Source: Athripsodes cinereus
Lineage: Eukaryota; Arthropoda; Insecta; Trichoptera; Leptoceridae
Direction: 5' to 3'
Assembly (NCBI GenBank): GCA_947579605.1
Contig: OX388325.1
Location: 5,761,572 to 5,825,571 of the forward strand
DNA: 64,000 bases
Within the stretch, counting starts at the first letter, position 1; each line of letters opens with the position of its first letter. The notes under the pieces were generated by a model. That model searched no databases, was not told where the DNA came from, and saw only the letters and a list, made by a program, of their open reading frames with translations. Both the position numbers and the translations under genes were made by a program. Shown here one piece after another: positions 10,403-22,200 of the stretch.

Positions 10403-10764
10403 CAGTGGCACCTTGACAAAAGAGTGCCCCAACATAGCAGTTTTTTGAGATACGAGCTGTCGAGCGAGCGATTTTTTTGAGATACGAGCTATTTAATGAC
10501 ACTTGCCAAACTCATTTCGGAAACATTCTGAAAGGGAGGAAGAAAAAACCCCTTGGCATGTTTTATTTAAACGGCATATAGGTGAAAGAGAGAATAAGGC
10601 AAAGACCAATGAAGAGAAAAGTAGCGACAAAAATTAAGTGAAAGTAACACTTTATAAAACTAGTTTATCTCTTTACATTCTCTTCTACTATGTTTTTGTA
10701 CTAGTAATTTGAAATACGAGCAAAGTTGCGGAACGAATTAAACTCGTATGTCAAAATACCACTG
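10403..10764. mobile_element. pogo/Tigger-like MITE (CAGTGG termini, TA duplication)
   Basis: The ends CAGTGGCACCTTGACA and TGTCAAAATACCACTG are inverted copies flanked by TA on each side (10401-10402, 10765-10766). The termini resemble the pogo/Tigger branch of Tc1/mariner. The interior repeats the phrase GAGATACGAGCT and its relatives. Non-coding, 362 bp. Confidence 0.8.
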
Positions 10765-11094
10765 TATTTTAAGTCTGTTAAAATTGTATGTATTTTTATG
10801 TATAGTAAGAGATACAATTGAAAACTTAAACACCATTTTGGTTTATGGGTCGTTGTTCTAGTTACATTCTTAACAAATGTTTTTATTCCCGATTGCAGAA
10901 ATGTCTGTTATAAAATATCTGCATTTTTTCACATTGGATGTATTGTTTTTACAGCTACTGCATCGAAATAGTGTATTCATTATAAATTATTTTAAAATAT
11001 GCATTTAATAACATATAACAAAATATATTAAATAGATTTGTTATCAAAATAAATGGTTTTTTTCTTTCACAATAATAAAATTAAAATAAAGTTG

Positions 11095-11580
11095 CTAATG
11101 CACAATACCATCCTGGTACCGACACTTATGTATGCAAGCGCAACGTGGTTGAAGAGGGACGAAAGTGGAATAATGTGGAGATGAGATCGCTGAGGAGGAT
11201 GGTTGGTAAAACGTTGCGTGACAAGAATGAGGAATGAGGATATTAGAAGAATGAGTGGATGCAAGAGGAGTGTTGTGGATAGAATGTGTGTAAATAAATT
11301 GAGATGGTTTGGTCATGTGGAACGAATGCAAGAGGAAAGAATGACAAAGAGTATATTGTCTGAAAGGAGGGGTGTGAGGGAGCGCGGGCATCTGAGAACT
11401 ACATGGCTTGATCATGTAAATCAAATTCTCAAGAACGGCCGTGTTTTGAGTAAGAGAAATCGACGTGCGTGTATGAGAAATTGTATGACTGTGGAGGAGG
11501 CGAAAGAAGTTGTAAAGATAAATCTAATTGGCATTCCGTTCTCCCTCCACTTGGGATACAGCGTGAGGGAAAATAAATAG
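11095..11580 (+). pseudogene. LINE reverse transcriptase C-terminal fragment (family A)
   Basis: An open stretch encodes the C-terminal tail of a non-LTR polymerase: GCKRSVVDRM, VNKLRWFGHVERM, a TKSILSERRG linker, TTWLDHVNQIL and NRRACMRNCMTVEEAKEV. The preceding 100 bases encode VPTLMYASATWL in the same direction. Family A recurs at 8476-8755 (plus), 20222-20290 (plus), 20875-20980 (plus) and 27640-27960 (minus). No catalytic core is present. Confidence 0.8.
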
Positions 11581-11782
11581 AAGTCCCATACGAGATTACA
11601 AATCAAACACATTGGTTAATTTATAAAAACATTTAATCAATAGTATCTATAAAACATGATTTACAAATAAAAATGACAATCCTAAAATCAAATTCATAAC
11701 AACATTAGAATAATATCAACATAATAAATATTTACAATATGTAATAAAATAAAATCATATTAAAATATACTTAAATTACTAA

Positions 11783-11856
11783 TTAATGAGGTGACTGACG
11801 ATAGCGTTCAAATGCAACAACATGAACTTGGCCACAAGAGATCTGCAGTCCATTTC
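11783..11856 (-). other. Possible terminal coding exon of an unknown minus-strand gene
   Basis: On the minus strand a CACAG acceptor is followed by 24 codons ending in TAA, including NGLQISCGQVHVVAF. The composition looks protein-like and an ISCG-x-VH pattern faintly recalls RCC1 repeats. The polypyrimidine tract is poor and no partner exon was found, so this is only a candidate. Confidence 0.2.
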
Positions 11857-12416
11857 CTGTGGTAAATAATATATTATAATATAACAATTGTATAGAAAAA
11901 ATATTAGGATGAAATAATATAAAAAAGATTTTCCGCTGTGAAATTAGTATTTGAGAAAGAAGCCTCTCGATTTCTAAGGACATAGTCAATGTTAGAAGAC
12001 TTCTCCCTGCCTTCCCCTTCCTTTAATTATTTTTAAATATCATGCTGTTAAATTTTTCATAGTTTAGATACTTTAATTGGCGATGTAAACAATTAACTGT
12101 ATTATTGTATTTCTCATTGTCAAAGCTGTTGTATCTATTGAAATAAATAAAAATAAATAAGACGAAAAGCGTCTCTCTCGAATACAAATCAAGTAGCCGA
12201 AAAAAAGCATTTGGGCCTCAATTATTATGGAATTCTGCTACATGAATTCATCATACTACTGGAATCCATCACAGAATTGAAGAAGCAAACATTTCTACTT
12301 TTAACGCTAACTGTAAAAGACTGATAGTCACAAAAGTATCCTTAAAATAAAATTACAAAATTAATCTGTACATTCAAAATTAAGTCATAATTTCATAAAA
12401 TTCAAACCCTGAAAAT

Positions 12417-12530
12417 CAATAATTCCATAAAATTATACTTAAATCAATAATTCCATAAAATTATACTTAAATAAATAATTCCATAAAATTATACTTAAAT
12501 CAATAATTCCATAAAATTATACTTAAATTA
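12417..12530. repeat. Minisatellite, about four units of 29 bp
   Basis: The unit CAATAATTCCATAAAATTAT plus ACTTAAAT repeats nearly perfectly about four times, with one T-C change visible in the third junction. Confidence 0.85.
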
Positions 12531-12695
12531 ACGTTGAACTTAATATAGATGGAATTAAATTGATTTTTTTATTTAGTTTTTTGTATAAATACATATCGTC
12601 ATAGCACATTTCAAATGAGACACATGTGAATATTTTTATTTAATTGCACATAACAAACATACAGTTTGTCCTTTTGATGCCAATGAAAAGTAAGA

Positions 12696-13086
12696 TAAGG
12701 CTAAGTTCAGATGTAATGAGCGTCTACGCACGATCAAATAAAATGAGAGTTCAGATGACGAGCGCTAACGCACTTTTCGATCAATACTTGTCAGTCTGGT
12801 TTATTAATTAGTAGGTCGATATCAATATCTTCAGATTCAGTCATTTTACTGCAAAAATAATTTATAATTACGAAAATTGCAAAAATAGTACGCCGAATCG
12901 TGATGAAAGCGCGCGCTCATATGTACAGCAAACGGACCTTACATTAGTACCAAAACGCACGGTAACACGCGTCTTGGGACTTTTTCTCTATGCACTTCAT
13001 GTGAACAGTTGTAAGGTAAATATAAGGATTTCTAGACGCCGATTTGAAAACGTGCGTCAAAATGTTGCCATGTGAACATAGCCTTA
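12696..13086. mobile_element. MITE with AAGGCTAWGTTCAGATG-type ends
   Basis: The left end ATAAGGCTAAGTTCAGATG is matched in inverse by CATGTGAACATAGCCTTAT at the right end. The roughly 390-bp interior has no reading frame of note. A target duplication is not clear. Confidence 0.65.
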
Positions 13087-13384
13087 TTTTATTTTATTTG
13101 GCCACCAATAGTTTAAACAATAATTTTAATGTTGTAATGAAAAGTTATTTTAGAATACGCCAATTAAAAAATATTAACACTTGGCAATAAAACATATATA
13201 CAATGACAATATAATAGACATACAAGCCATCATTTCTGCACTGGCAGATTTATTACTACTACTATCAATATACCATCACGGCATAACCCACATACGTAAC
13301 GTAACCAATAATAGAATTTCTTACAATCAAACAGATCCATATTATATATAAAACATGACATGCTAACAACCTTAACTATAACAT

Positions 13385-13445
13385 TTTGAGGCTGTATAAG
13401 GTTGTATTTGGGTTTATAAAAAAAACCCAGACATATTTTTTTTTT
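13385..13445 (+). mobile_element. SINE tail fragment
   Basis: Matches the 3' end of the tRNA-derived SINE (AAGGTTGTATTTGGGTTTAT, then AACCCAGACATAT and a T-run). The tRNA-like head is missing. Confidence 0.65.
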
Positions 13446-13529
13446 AATTATCTCCATACAAACTTTAATTTGCAAAATCACAATGCATCAACTATTTCCA
13501 AAAAACATTCAGTATGTCACCACGCAAAT

Positions 13530-13660
13530 GATGCTGTGCGCCGACGCACCCAGCAGAGATCTGTAATCTCCGTGATACAGGAGAGACGATGGTCCTGGCT
13601 GGGACATGTTCTGAGAATGCCCAATGATAGTTGGTCAAAAAGAGCACTGTTCTTCCGTTC
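13530..13660 (+). pseudogene. LINE reverse transcriptase tail fragment
   Basis: The plus strand encodes RRRTQQRSVISVIQERRW followed by SWLGHVLRMPNDSW, the C-terminal signature of RTE-like LINE proteins (WLGHV-x-RM). Flanking sequence soon loses coding character. It is a short dead piece. Confidence 0.65.
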
Positions 13661-13835
13661 GCAAGGATTCCGTTCCTCTCTCACAATACACCGGCTTATA
13701 ACATTGTTTATTTCATACGACAATTTAGCCAAAAATCTACATATTTATTGCTTAATTTTTCTTCAAAATACAGAAAAAATATGTATTACAATGTCAATTT
13801 ATATTATATCTTGTACCTAATTATTACGACTACAT

Positions 13836-14371
13836 GAAAATTCTTCGAAATACAATTATTCGAAAAAATAATTATTCGAATTAGCAAATCTTTGAATAAC
13901 ATTTCTTCGACTATCAGTTATTCGAATTACAATTAATGGAAAGTGAATTGTTTGCATTTGTTAAAAAACCCTAATCTTCGAATTATTTTATATTAATCTA
14001 AATTCATTTTATTTTGATCTTTAGAAGCAGGTCATATTGACACGATTATACTGTATTACGTTTCATATAAAACTCTAGACATATCCCATCCAACTGTGGA
14101 CGAGCTCATAAGGAACAAATTAATGTTATTTTAGTAATGATGGCAGACATCAGTGTTACCAACATAACCTGTAAAAATTCAAAGAATTGTGTTTCGGATA
14201 ATTGTTGTTACCAATATGACATATCAAAATTCAAACAATTGTGTTTTCTGATAATTGTGGATTCAAAATAATTGACATTTGAATAATTGCCATTAGAAAA
14301 AAAGTTAATTCATTCAAATGTTTTTTCGAAGAATTGTCCATTCGAATATTTGTGATTCGAATAATTTTCCT
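13836..14371. mobile_element. MITE rich in TTCGAATAATT motifs
   Basis: The outer sequences GAAAATTCTTCGAA (left) and TTCGAATAATTTTCC (right) are inverted relatives. Between them the words ATTCGAATAATT, TTCGAA and CGAATTA recur many times in both directions, mostly near the ends. About 536 bp with no coding content. Confidence 0.6.
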
Positions 14372-14732
14372 GTAACCATTATTACAATATACAGTATAAG
14401 GCAACAAACTATCAGTTCAAAATAAAGACTTTATTTATAACAAGACTACTATGCACTCTTTTACCAAATTTAAGCAAAAGTATTCTTTTCGCCTTTGGAA
14501 TTAAGTCCATATTCCTATAAAAAAATATTTGAGTGTACCATGTGAGAAGGAATAAGTTTGGATTGTGTCTCTTTCTAACATAATATTGCCAGTATATAAA
14601 ACTAATAACCATCATAGAAGTTATGTATTAGAGAGAGACAACAGCACTATAATACATACTATCTCAGGAGGAACATTTTTTGAAAGATGTGCACAGTCTT
14701 GTTGAATATAATGTCTTTGGTTCAAAAACTAC

Positions 14733-14880
14733 TACTACTACTATACCATCACGGCATATTCCACAAATGGGGTAGCCAGCAGACCAGCTGCATGTAATAA
14801 ACATGCAAGCTCCGTACTAACAAAAAAAAATATAACTTTCAGGATGGGTATCGCTAAATTTAAGATGTATATGTCTTTAT
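14733..14880 (-). repeat. Family P repeat, inverted
   Basis: Carries ATCACGGCATATTCCACAAA, then TGGGGTAGCCAGCAGACC, the reverse complement of the family P block. Preceded by an ACTACTACTACTA run, the inverse of the TAGTAGTAG end seen elsewhere. Confidence 0.6.
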
Positions 14881-15991
14881 TTTTTCTAACACTAAATAAA
14901 AACTAAATAATAAAAATTATATATAGGTAAATAAAAAAGCTATGGAATTGAAAAGAACATGCAATTTCCATAAAAATAATTGTAATTTTTTATTCATATT
15001 TCACCAACAACTCACACGACTCTCAAACTCTTTAGTTTTCAAGTGAGTTTCAAAAATATATAAGAAACATCTTGAAACTTTCAAATCGTCTCAGGCTGGT
15101 TTAAGCACTTTATATCTGGTATTATTGATCATGATTCTACTCTTATTAATTTATTTAGGAACAAACATACACCAATAGGCAACCAACATAATAAATCAGT
15201 TCTTAAGTAATGCTAATGAGGCCCATTACAGGCATAAATGCATTTTAATCCGAGTTACCCTATCCAAAACTCCCACCCATACTTGAGTCCCCCAAAACAT
15301 TCACTGAGACCACAGGCTTACACATAGGTCCCAGTAAATATCTCCCGGGAAGCTATAAAGCAGCGGGGATCAGGGAGAAGCAATCCAGGTATTTTAATAA
15401 AGCAGATCAAACGAAAAATCCCAAACAATATAGCAATGCTTCCTCTTGAAGAAAAAAAATACAAGCTAAAATTCCAAAAAGATGAAATGAGTCAAAAATT
15501 GATTAAAAAATATATATACCTATATTGCAACACTAAAATAGGCTCTAGGAAAGGGAAAGTGGTAGTATTCTTAGTAAGACATACCTACTCCCAACCAGCC
15601 ACAGATGATTTGTAAGTTTCATAGCACCTTCTTTCACCTTCAACAGGGTAATATACTTTGTTTTTCTATCATGTAAATATAAATCTTAATTTATTTTTTT
15701 TTCATTGAGAAGGAATAATCGACTCATAACAAATTTATGCTAGATCTTTCTTTAGTAAGGTTACACCTTACGTTGTAAAGATGTCTTTACAAATAAAAAC
15801 AGTATGGAATGTTCATTGTTTTTAACAAATTTAGCTAAAATGGCACAAAAACTAAAACAATATCAAGATATAAACCTTCTCCGGGAATTAGAAATTCAGT
15901 TCATAATACAAGATTCATATTTAGTTCGTGACTAGCTCTATCTGTGTAAATTGTCTATAAGTAGAATATGTCACAAATGACATAACAGTTA
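14881..15991. other. Intergenic stretch, no feature recognised
   Basis: AT-rich sequence with many stops in all frames. A moderately GC-richer part at 15230-15600 has phrases reminiscent of a decayed retroelement (for example an IKQIKRKIPNNIAMLPLEE reading) but nothing I can assign. Confidence 0.3.
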
Positions 15992-16693
15992 TGTGGTGTT
16001 CACATTTGGCGAATATCGCCAGGACTCCAAAATATTGTCAGCCATTTGAACCGTGTGGACAAAATGACAGCTAGTCTGAAACGATAAAAAACTGGTGAAA
16101 ACGATATCGTCTCAAGTTGACCACCTTTCAACTTTTTAATTTGGTGGAGCGATTCGCGCATGCGTAAATGTGCGCGGTGTCCGTATCTATGGTAAAAACT
16201 TTATAACCTATAATTCTTATAATGTTTCCTGCTTCATGACAGTTGTTATCTCTGTTGTTGGTTTGTGGCGTTTGTTTCCTTAATTAAAAGGCGCCTTATA
16301 ACCTTTACTATAACATTTTCAACTAATTATAAACATTTTCACTTATTTTAGAGGCATTTACTATGTAACAATTTCTAGACATTTTTAAATAAAATGTTTA
16401 AACTTGAATCACTATGTTTATTTGTTACATTAATTAATGTAACAAATAAACATAGTGATTCAAGTTTAAACATTTTATTTAAAAATAATTATAAACACTT
16501 CGCGATCTCCATCTCGACGTCCGCCATTTTCAAAACAATGTCAAAATCGAAGCGCATCTGACAAATCGTTTCTATATCGGTGGACTGTGTGAACAGGTAT
16601 GACGATCAATGGGTGTCCGGCGAATTTAGTTCTTTCGCCTGACGATATATTTTGAAATTAGCCTGGCGATATTCGCCAAATGTGAACATCTCA
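15992..16693. mobile_element. MITE family M, copy 1 (GTTCACATTTGGCGAA ends)
   Basis: The ends GTTCACATTTGGCGAATATC and its inverse near 16666-16688 match perfectly over more than 20 bases. TTA flanks both sides (15989-15991, 16694-16696), a 3-bp TWA duplication compatible with PIF/Harbinger-type elements. Other copies are at 40135-40584 and, badly decayed, 57159-57564. It was split by a later insertion at 16336-16485. Confidence 0.82.
16336..16485. mobile_element. Nested insertion ending in a perfect 104-bp palindrome
   Basis: The inserted 150 bp is flanked by a 12-bp duplication, TAATTATAAACA (16324-16335 and 16486-16497). Its first 46 bases contain GGCATTTACTATGTAACAAT. Bases 16382-16485 form a perfect inverted repeat with 52-base arms and no spacer (centre ACATTAATTAATGT). 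Related sequence with longer, imperfect arms and a loop is at 59343-59592, and a short arm-less piece is at 55911-55942. Confidence 0.8.
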
Positions 16694-17219
16694 TTATACA
16701 CACAGAGAAACCATTTATTTTGTTACAAATTAAAAATATATTTGCAAAAGATGAAGCTTTGTATAGAATGAATTGATTTTCTTCTGTTTTGTCTAATTAC
16801 AGTGTCTATTTTATACATATAAATATATATGCAAATGAACATACAAATAAATATTAGATTAAAATGAAGTGTTTCAAAATTAATGCCGAGACAGTTAAAA
16901 AAAACTGTGTTTTTTAATAGGACAGAAATGGCAATTAGTTTTTCAAAGTTACATAAAATTTATGTAAATAATTATATGAACACCCGCACATATATTTTTT
17001 TAATATAATTGCATATAGACTTCCTAATTTCTGCATGGACTGTAGATTTTTCATATCCATTTTTTTTGACATACATTGAGATAATCTAACTTAAATCTTA
17101 CATAAAAAAGGCAAGTGTAAAATTTTAAAAACATTTAAAATGCTATTAGAAATATAATCACTTATATCATGAGATGTCCTTTTTTGTTGTTTGTTAACAT
17201 GAAACATAAACAACAAAAA

Positions 17220-17350
17220 CTCACAGAATGTGAACCAATAATGCAAGCAACAGCCAAACAATTGGCTCACTTTCCTGATCAACAACATCTATCAAAGGAA
17301 CTAACCCACACAAAATTTTGAATATCTTTCAGGTTTCAGGTTTGTGGGAA
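17220..17350 (+). repeat. Dispersed repeat (partner at 6050-6170)
   Basis: Begins CTCACAGAATGTGAACCAAT and ends TTGTGGGAAGACATTTAAGG, matching the repeat at 6050-6170 at both ends with a diverged middle. Confidence 0.5.
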
Positions 17351-17754
17351 GACATTTAAGGGCCCCGTTTAGCAAAAAAGGTAAAATCTTCAATTTTCAA
17401 CAATTTTGACAGAAAAAGTGCCAAAACTTGTTGACCCTTGCGAACATATTGATTTGATAAAATAAAAAAACAAATATTTATTACCAATATTAGTTTTTTA
17501 CTAAAAAATAAATAAGTCGCAGACTGACGAGATATATTTAGGTACCTACTCTTTGTTATATCAAAATACAAATTATTTGAAAGATAAATATCAAGTCAAT
17601 TCATAAGCGCCGAAACTCTGTGTTGTGTACTCCTTAAGGAAGTTCACATATGTATGTGTATCATATACAACATACCTACCTAGTTAATACCTATTCAAAT
17701 AGGTTGACTATGGATGAGTGTGATCAATTGAAATGATTAATCTGGAGTAGTTCA

Positions 17755-17830
17755 AAATATATTTGACATCTTCACTTCTAGTAAGTAAAAAATCCAGTTC
17801 CCGACATCCAATTATGTCAAAAAATTCACG
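17755..17830. repeat. Dispersed repeat (inverse partner at 21460-21522)
   Basis: CACTTCTAGTAAGTAAAAAA, then TCCAGTTCCCGACATCCAAT, recurs in reverse complement at 21460-21522. Non-coding. Confidence 0.55.
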
Positions 17831-18151
17831 TCACAAGTAGGTACTTATATTTTTAAGTTTGAATGATTTGTAGGTTAGGTTAAGGTAAGCCTGATTTTAT
17901 TTTATGCAAAAGTACATTTATTGACAATCATTTCATTGCCATTTCTTGCATGAAAAGCTGTATATGTAACTAAGTGAATAATATAAGTAGAAAATTCATC
18001 AATTTAATTTTGATGCATTCACCTTATCTGGAATTTCACCCTAAATATTGATCCCTAATACAAAAATCCAGTCTATTTTATAAAAGGCTTGTCAAAAGTT
18101 TGAAACATATCAAAGCATAGAAATATCTCCTTAAAAATAAACAATATAGAC
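17831..18151. other. Intergenic stretch, nothing recognised
   Basis: AT-rich, stops in all frames. The last eight bases (18144-18151) are the left target duplication of the next element. Confidence 0.3.
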
Positions 18152-18429
18152 CAGGCGTCGGCAACCTATGGCACGCGTGCCAGGCTTGGCACGCGATGGG
18201 GTTCTGAATGGCACTCTACAAAGTAATCAGGGACAAGGTTCGCATTAAAAAAATTTAATTTATGTTAGAATTTTATGTTATTTTTTTAATAAATATGTTT
18301 AAAAGATAAATTTGGTATAAAATTCTTCTCCTCTAGAACCCCATTATATAATTTAGAATTAAGGCGGCACCCTGAATCATATTGGTAGAGTGGCTTGGCA
18401 CACTACAGCTAAAAGGTTGCCGACCCCTG
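18152..18429. mobile_element. hAT-type MITE (CAGGCGTCGGCAACC), 8-bp duplication
   Basis: The ends CAGGCGTCGGCAACC and GGTTGCCGACCCCTG are inverted copies and ATATAGAC flanks both sides (18144-18151 and 18430-18437). The interior palindrome TGGCACGCGTGCCA is typical. The right duplication overlaps the left end of the next element, so this hAT copy landed on that element's edge. Confidence 0.9.
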
Positions 18430-18434
18430 ATATA

Positions 18435-18707
18435 GACCATTAAAGGTCACGTGGTCTTGTCTATGGATTTGCTTTTGCTTGGGGGGCAAACAGTCAGATT
18501 GCGCAAATCATCCTTGTAGGATGTTATGCCATAAGAGAAAAAAAAGAAAGTCAGACGACAAAATAATAACAAAATCGACACTGACAGTTTTTTTGATTAT
18601 TAGGTATTCTTTAGGCGTTCCACCTAATATTACACCGTAATCGTCTGTTGTGTTGGGATTCCTGATGCCCCTCAATGATTTTTCTGTGACGTCATCCTTT
18701 AACGGTC
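18435..18707. mobile_element. TA-flanked MITE family C, copy 1
   Basis: The ends GACCATTAAAGG and CCTTTAACGGTC are inverted copies flanked by TA (18433-18434, 18708-18709). Interior words such as ATGACGTCACAG (inverse) and TTTGCGCAATCTGAC (inverse) are shared with the longer relatives at 31710-32635 and 60058-60625. TA duplication suggests Tc1/mariner-type mobilisation. Confidence 0.8.
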
Positions 18708-19034
18708 TATTCTTATACAGTGTTACTTACATCACAATGATTAATAATTAGTTGAACAATCCATAGACAACACACCTCAGTTTTCTATGGGTTTAGTTTT
18801 TAAATGTGTTCTATTTATCTATGAATTATGATAGTCGAAATATTATAAAATATTTCATAAATAAGTTATATAATACTATTTCAATTGTTTTTCTAATACA
18901 TTTTTTAAGAGAATCTGGATTTGGAATAAGCCCAAATGTATTTATTTTATTTATGGGCTCATTCTGTACTTAATCACAATACAAACAAAGTTATGATGAC
19001 AAACGATGCTTTCAAATTAAATACAATCATTAAA

Positions 19035-19110
19035 AAATACAGAGGACGAGTTTATCAGTTTACCGCAAAGGTGTGATCCCTTCCAACTCATCCAAATATA
19101 TGCCAGACAC
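19035..19110 (-). repeat. Family T retroposon tail, inverted
   Basis: TACAGAGGACGAGTTTATC followed by TGTGATCCCTTCCAACT is the reverse complement of the family T block (AGTTGGAAGRGATCAC, then GATAAACTCGCCCTCTGTA). Confidence 0.5.
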
Positions 19111-19296
19111 CCTCACTGAAAGCAATATGGTTGTGTTGCGAAGGGGTCCCCATTTAAGTCTAAGACTTGTATAGATAACTGAAGTATTGTCTATGGAATA
19201 TTCAAAAGATTATGATACAAATTTTATCATATAAAAGTTTTTTACAATATAAACAAAACATAAATTCCACGACGTAATCAAAATATGGCACAATTA

Positions 19297-22200
19297 TCAT
19301 ATTCCTAACAAACAATACAATCTATTTGCCAAATTCCTATATTTTTTTGAATATTCACTTCTCGGTTCTGTCAAAACAACAGGTTTCCCGCACGCCGTAC
19401 CTTCAGAAACGGACTGCTGAAGTGGAAAACTCTCTAAAACGGGAATGTTCATCTGTTTGGAGAGATGCTCTGTGTTTACTCCGAATATATGATTTTGCGA
19501 ACCACAATGTTGACACCTAGCATGAGCCATGTTCTCGATTATTCCATATATAGGTATCTGCAGTTTTTCTAACATGGTAACACCGCGTCTTGTCACTTGT
19601 ATGGCGGCCATTTGTGGGGTTGTGACTACAATTGCACCTGTGGACAAATTGATGTTAAATTATAATACAATATTTTGAGAACACCACTCTCAAACTGAGA
19701 TTATAGGTAATAATTGATGCTCCTGCATTGAGTTGATATGTCATTACTAACTAAAGATTTATGAGTTGTGAGCTAATATAACACAATATGTATCAGAGAG
19801 CTAGGAAAGCCGTAAAAAGAGATGACTCGATTGGCGCAAAGACAATAATAATAATAATATGACAATTTATCAGGTGCCGCATTGTGATAATACCCTATTG
19901 CAAAACCATGATTATGTTCTCAAAAAGAGTGTGATAGGATGAAAGAAATAGAGGAAACTTCTCCTTTTTTTTGTATAATACAACGTTTAAAGATAAACTT
20001 ACCGTCGATTGGTAAATTCTGTGCGAGGGATAAATGTGTATCTCCCGTGCCAGGCGGTGTGTCCACAATGAGGCAGTCCAGAGGCCCCCAGGCCACCTGT
20101 CTAGTGAGTCTATCTAAGGCTTGCATCACCATGAGACCTCTCCATACCACGGCGCCCTCACCTTTCACTAAAAGACCCATGGACATGCTGAAAAGTAAAT
20201 ATTCATTAACACTAAAGTGAGGACTAAGGATATTTAAAGAACAAGTGGATGCAAGGGGAGTGTTGTGGATAAAATTCCTGTAAATAAGTGTGGTATTTTT
20301 ATATAGTGGCCACACTACAGCTAAGTAGGTAGTTGTGTTATATTAGGAATATTGGCCCTCAGTTCAACCTCCTTGATTATCTGAACCTTGCACTGTACAC
20401 ACACTCTCTCTCTCTGTAGTTGTGATACTTTGTAACAATCTAATACAGTGGTTCTTAACCTGGGTTCGATCGAACCCCAGGGGTTCGGTGAGTTAGTCTT
20501 GGGGATTCGGTGAAAATCATTTTAAAAGCAAGATAGTTATGCGAGTTGGAAAAAGAAAAAAATACTCTGATAATTCATTAATATGTTTCATGTTTTGATT
20601 TAACCATTAAAATTTAATGTTTTGATCTTTGTTTTTATATTTTTTTTCATTTTGTACACTTATATATAAATATATACCATGTTTTGAATTTGTAAAAATC
20701 TAATTTTATTTTTCAAATTAGGAGGGGTTCGGTGAATGCATATGCTGTAACTGGTGGGGTTCTGTACCCCAAAAAGGTTAAGAACCACTGATCTAATATG
20801 TTGTATATAATTAGTAATCCTTGTGATATTATTATAATCTGCCCAACATAAACACAATACCTTACAAAACAATCTGGTGCAGTCGGTAGTATAAATAAGT
20901 TAAAATGTACAGGGCATGTGGAACAAATGGACAAAGGTGTATTTTTCTGAATGAATGAGTGTAAGAAAGCGCAGATGTCCNNNNNNNNNNNNNNNNNNNN
21001 NNNNNNNNNNNNNNNNNNNNNNNNNNNNNNNNNNNNNNNNNNNNNNNNNNNNNNNNNNNNNNNNNNNNNNNNNNNNNNNNNNNNNNNNNNNNNNNNNNNN
21101 NNNNNNNNNNNNNNNNNNNNNNNNNNNNNNNNNNNNNNNNNNNNNNNNNNNNNNNNNNNNNNNNNNNNNNNNNNNNNNNNCCCAAGTGGGGTAGGCAAAG
21201 AGAATGGAATGCCAAATAAATCTATACATATAAATAAGTTATATATAAACTACACATAAATAAGTTATTAAAAAATAAATTTATTTATTTTCCATATTCA
21301 TGTTTTATACTCTATTTGCAGTTTGATTTAGTTTTCTTGTATTTATTTTTTAATATGTATTTTTTATTTTTATTTATTTATTATTTATTGCACATTGATT
21401 ACAAACAATAACATAAAAGGTAAACATTGAAGTTAGATAAATCAATTTATGTTATGAATTTTTTGACACAATTGGATGTCGGGAACTGGATTTTTTACTT
21501 ACTAGAAGTGTAGATGCAATATACAGAGGGCGAGTTTATCGCTAAGGCGCGATCTTTTCCAACTAACCCACATTTTTATTCACATAGACCGAAAGACGTT
21601 GCACATAAGTGGTTTTATAAATAATGTAATGATTTTGAGTTAGTTCAGTATATACGTTCCAATATCGTACAATCATTCTTGACAGCATTATATGCTTTTT
21701 TACTCACCGGATACCAGAACAAACATAAATAATCCCAAATTCTACTGTCGGCAAGGCTATAAAATTATTTAATAATTTGAATGTTCATGATGATATTTTC
21801 AAACGTAACATCCAATGACTTTATCGCCAGGATAGAGATTCTCCTTTGATTCTGTTGTTTCTTTTTGATGATGTCTTTTTTGTGATTTTTTATCTATATT
21901 GGTTTTTATTTTGGATTTTGCATGCTTTATTTTTTTAAATAAAGGACAAGGGACCTTGCATCCCTTGTGTCACTGCGACCATAATAGATCTATTGTGACA
22001 TCCTTCTGTATCATATCTCACTCTCAAGACCTAGGTGCGTCATGTAGCTCACTATTTTTCTTGGTGTGAGAAGTCTCACTATCTCGGAGTCCAGCAATGG
22101 CCATCCGAGGATGTGACTTCGGTTGAGAGCGAGTGCGTCACAGTTACAGAGGATGTGGATGGGTGTTTCATTATCCTCTGAACAAAATCTGCAGATTGGG

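Noticed and set aside
20713..21259. Several long readings across the N gap
   Set aside because: They are made of undetermined bases. The flanking real sequence is LINE remnant.
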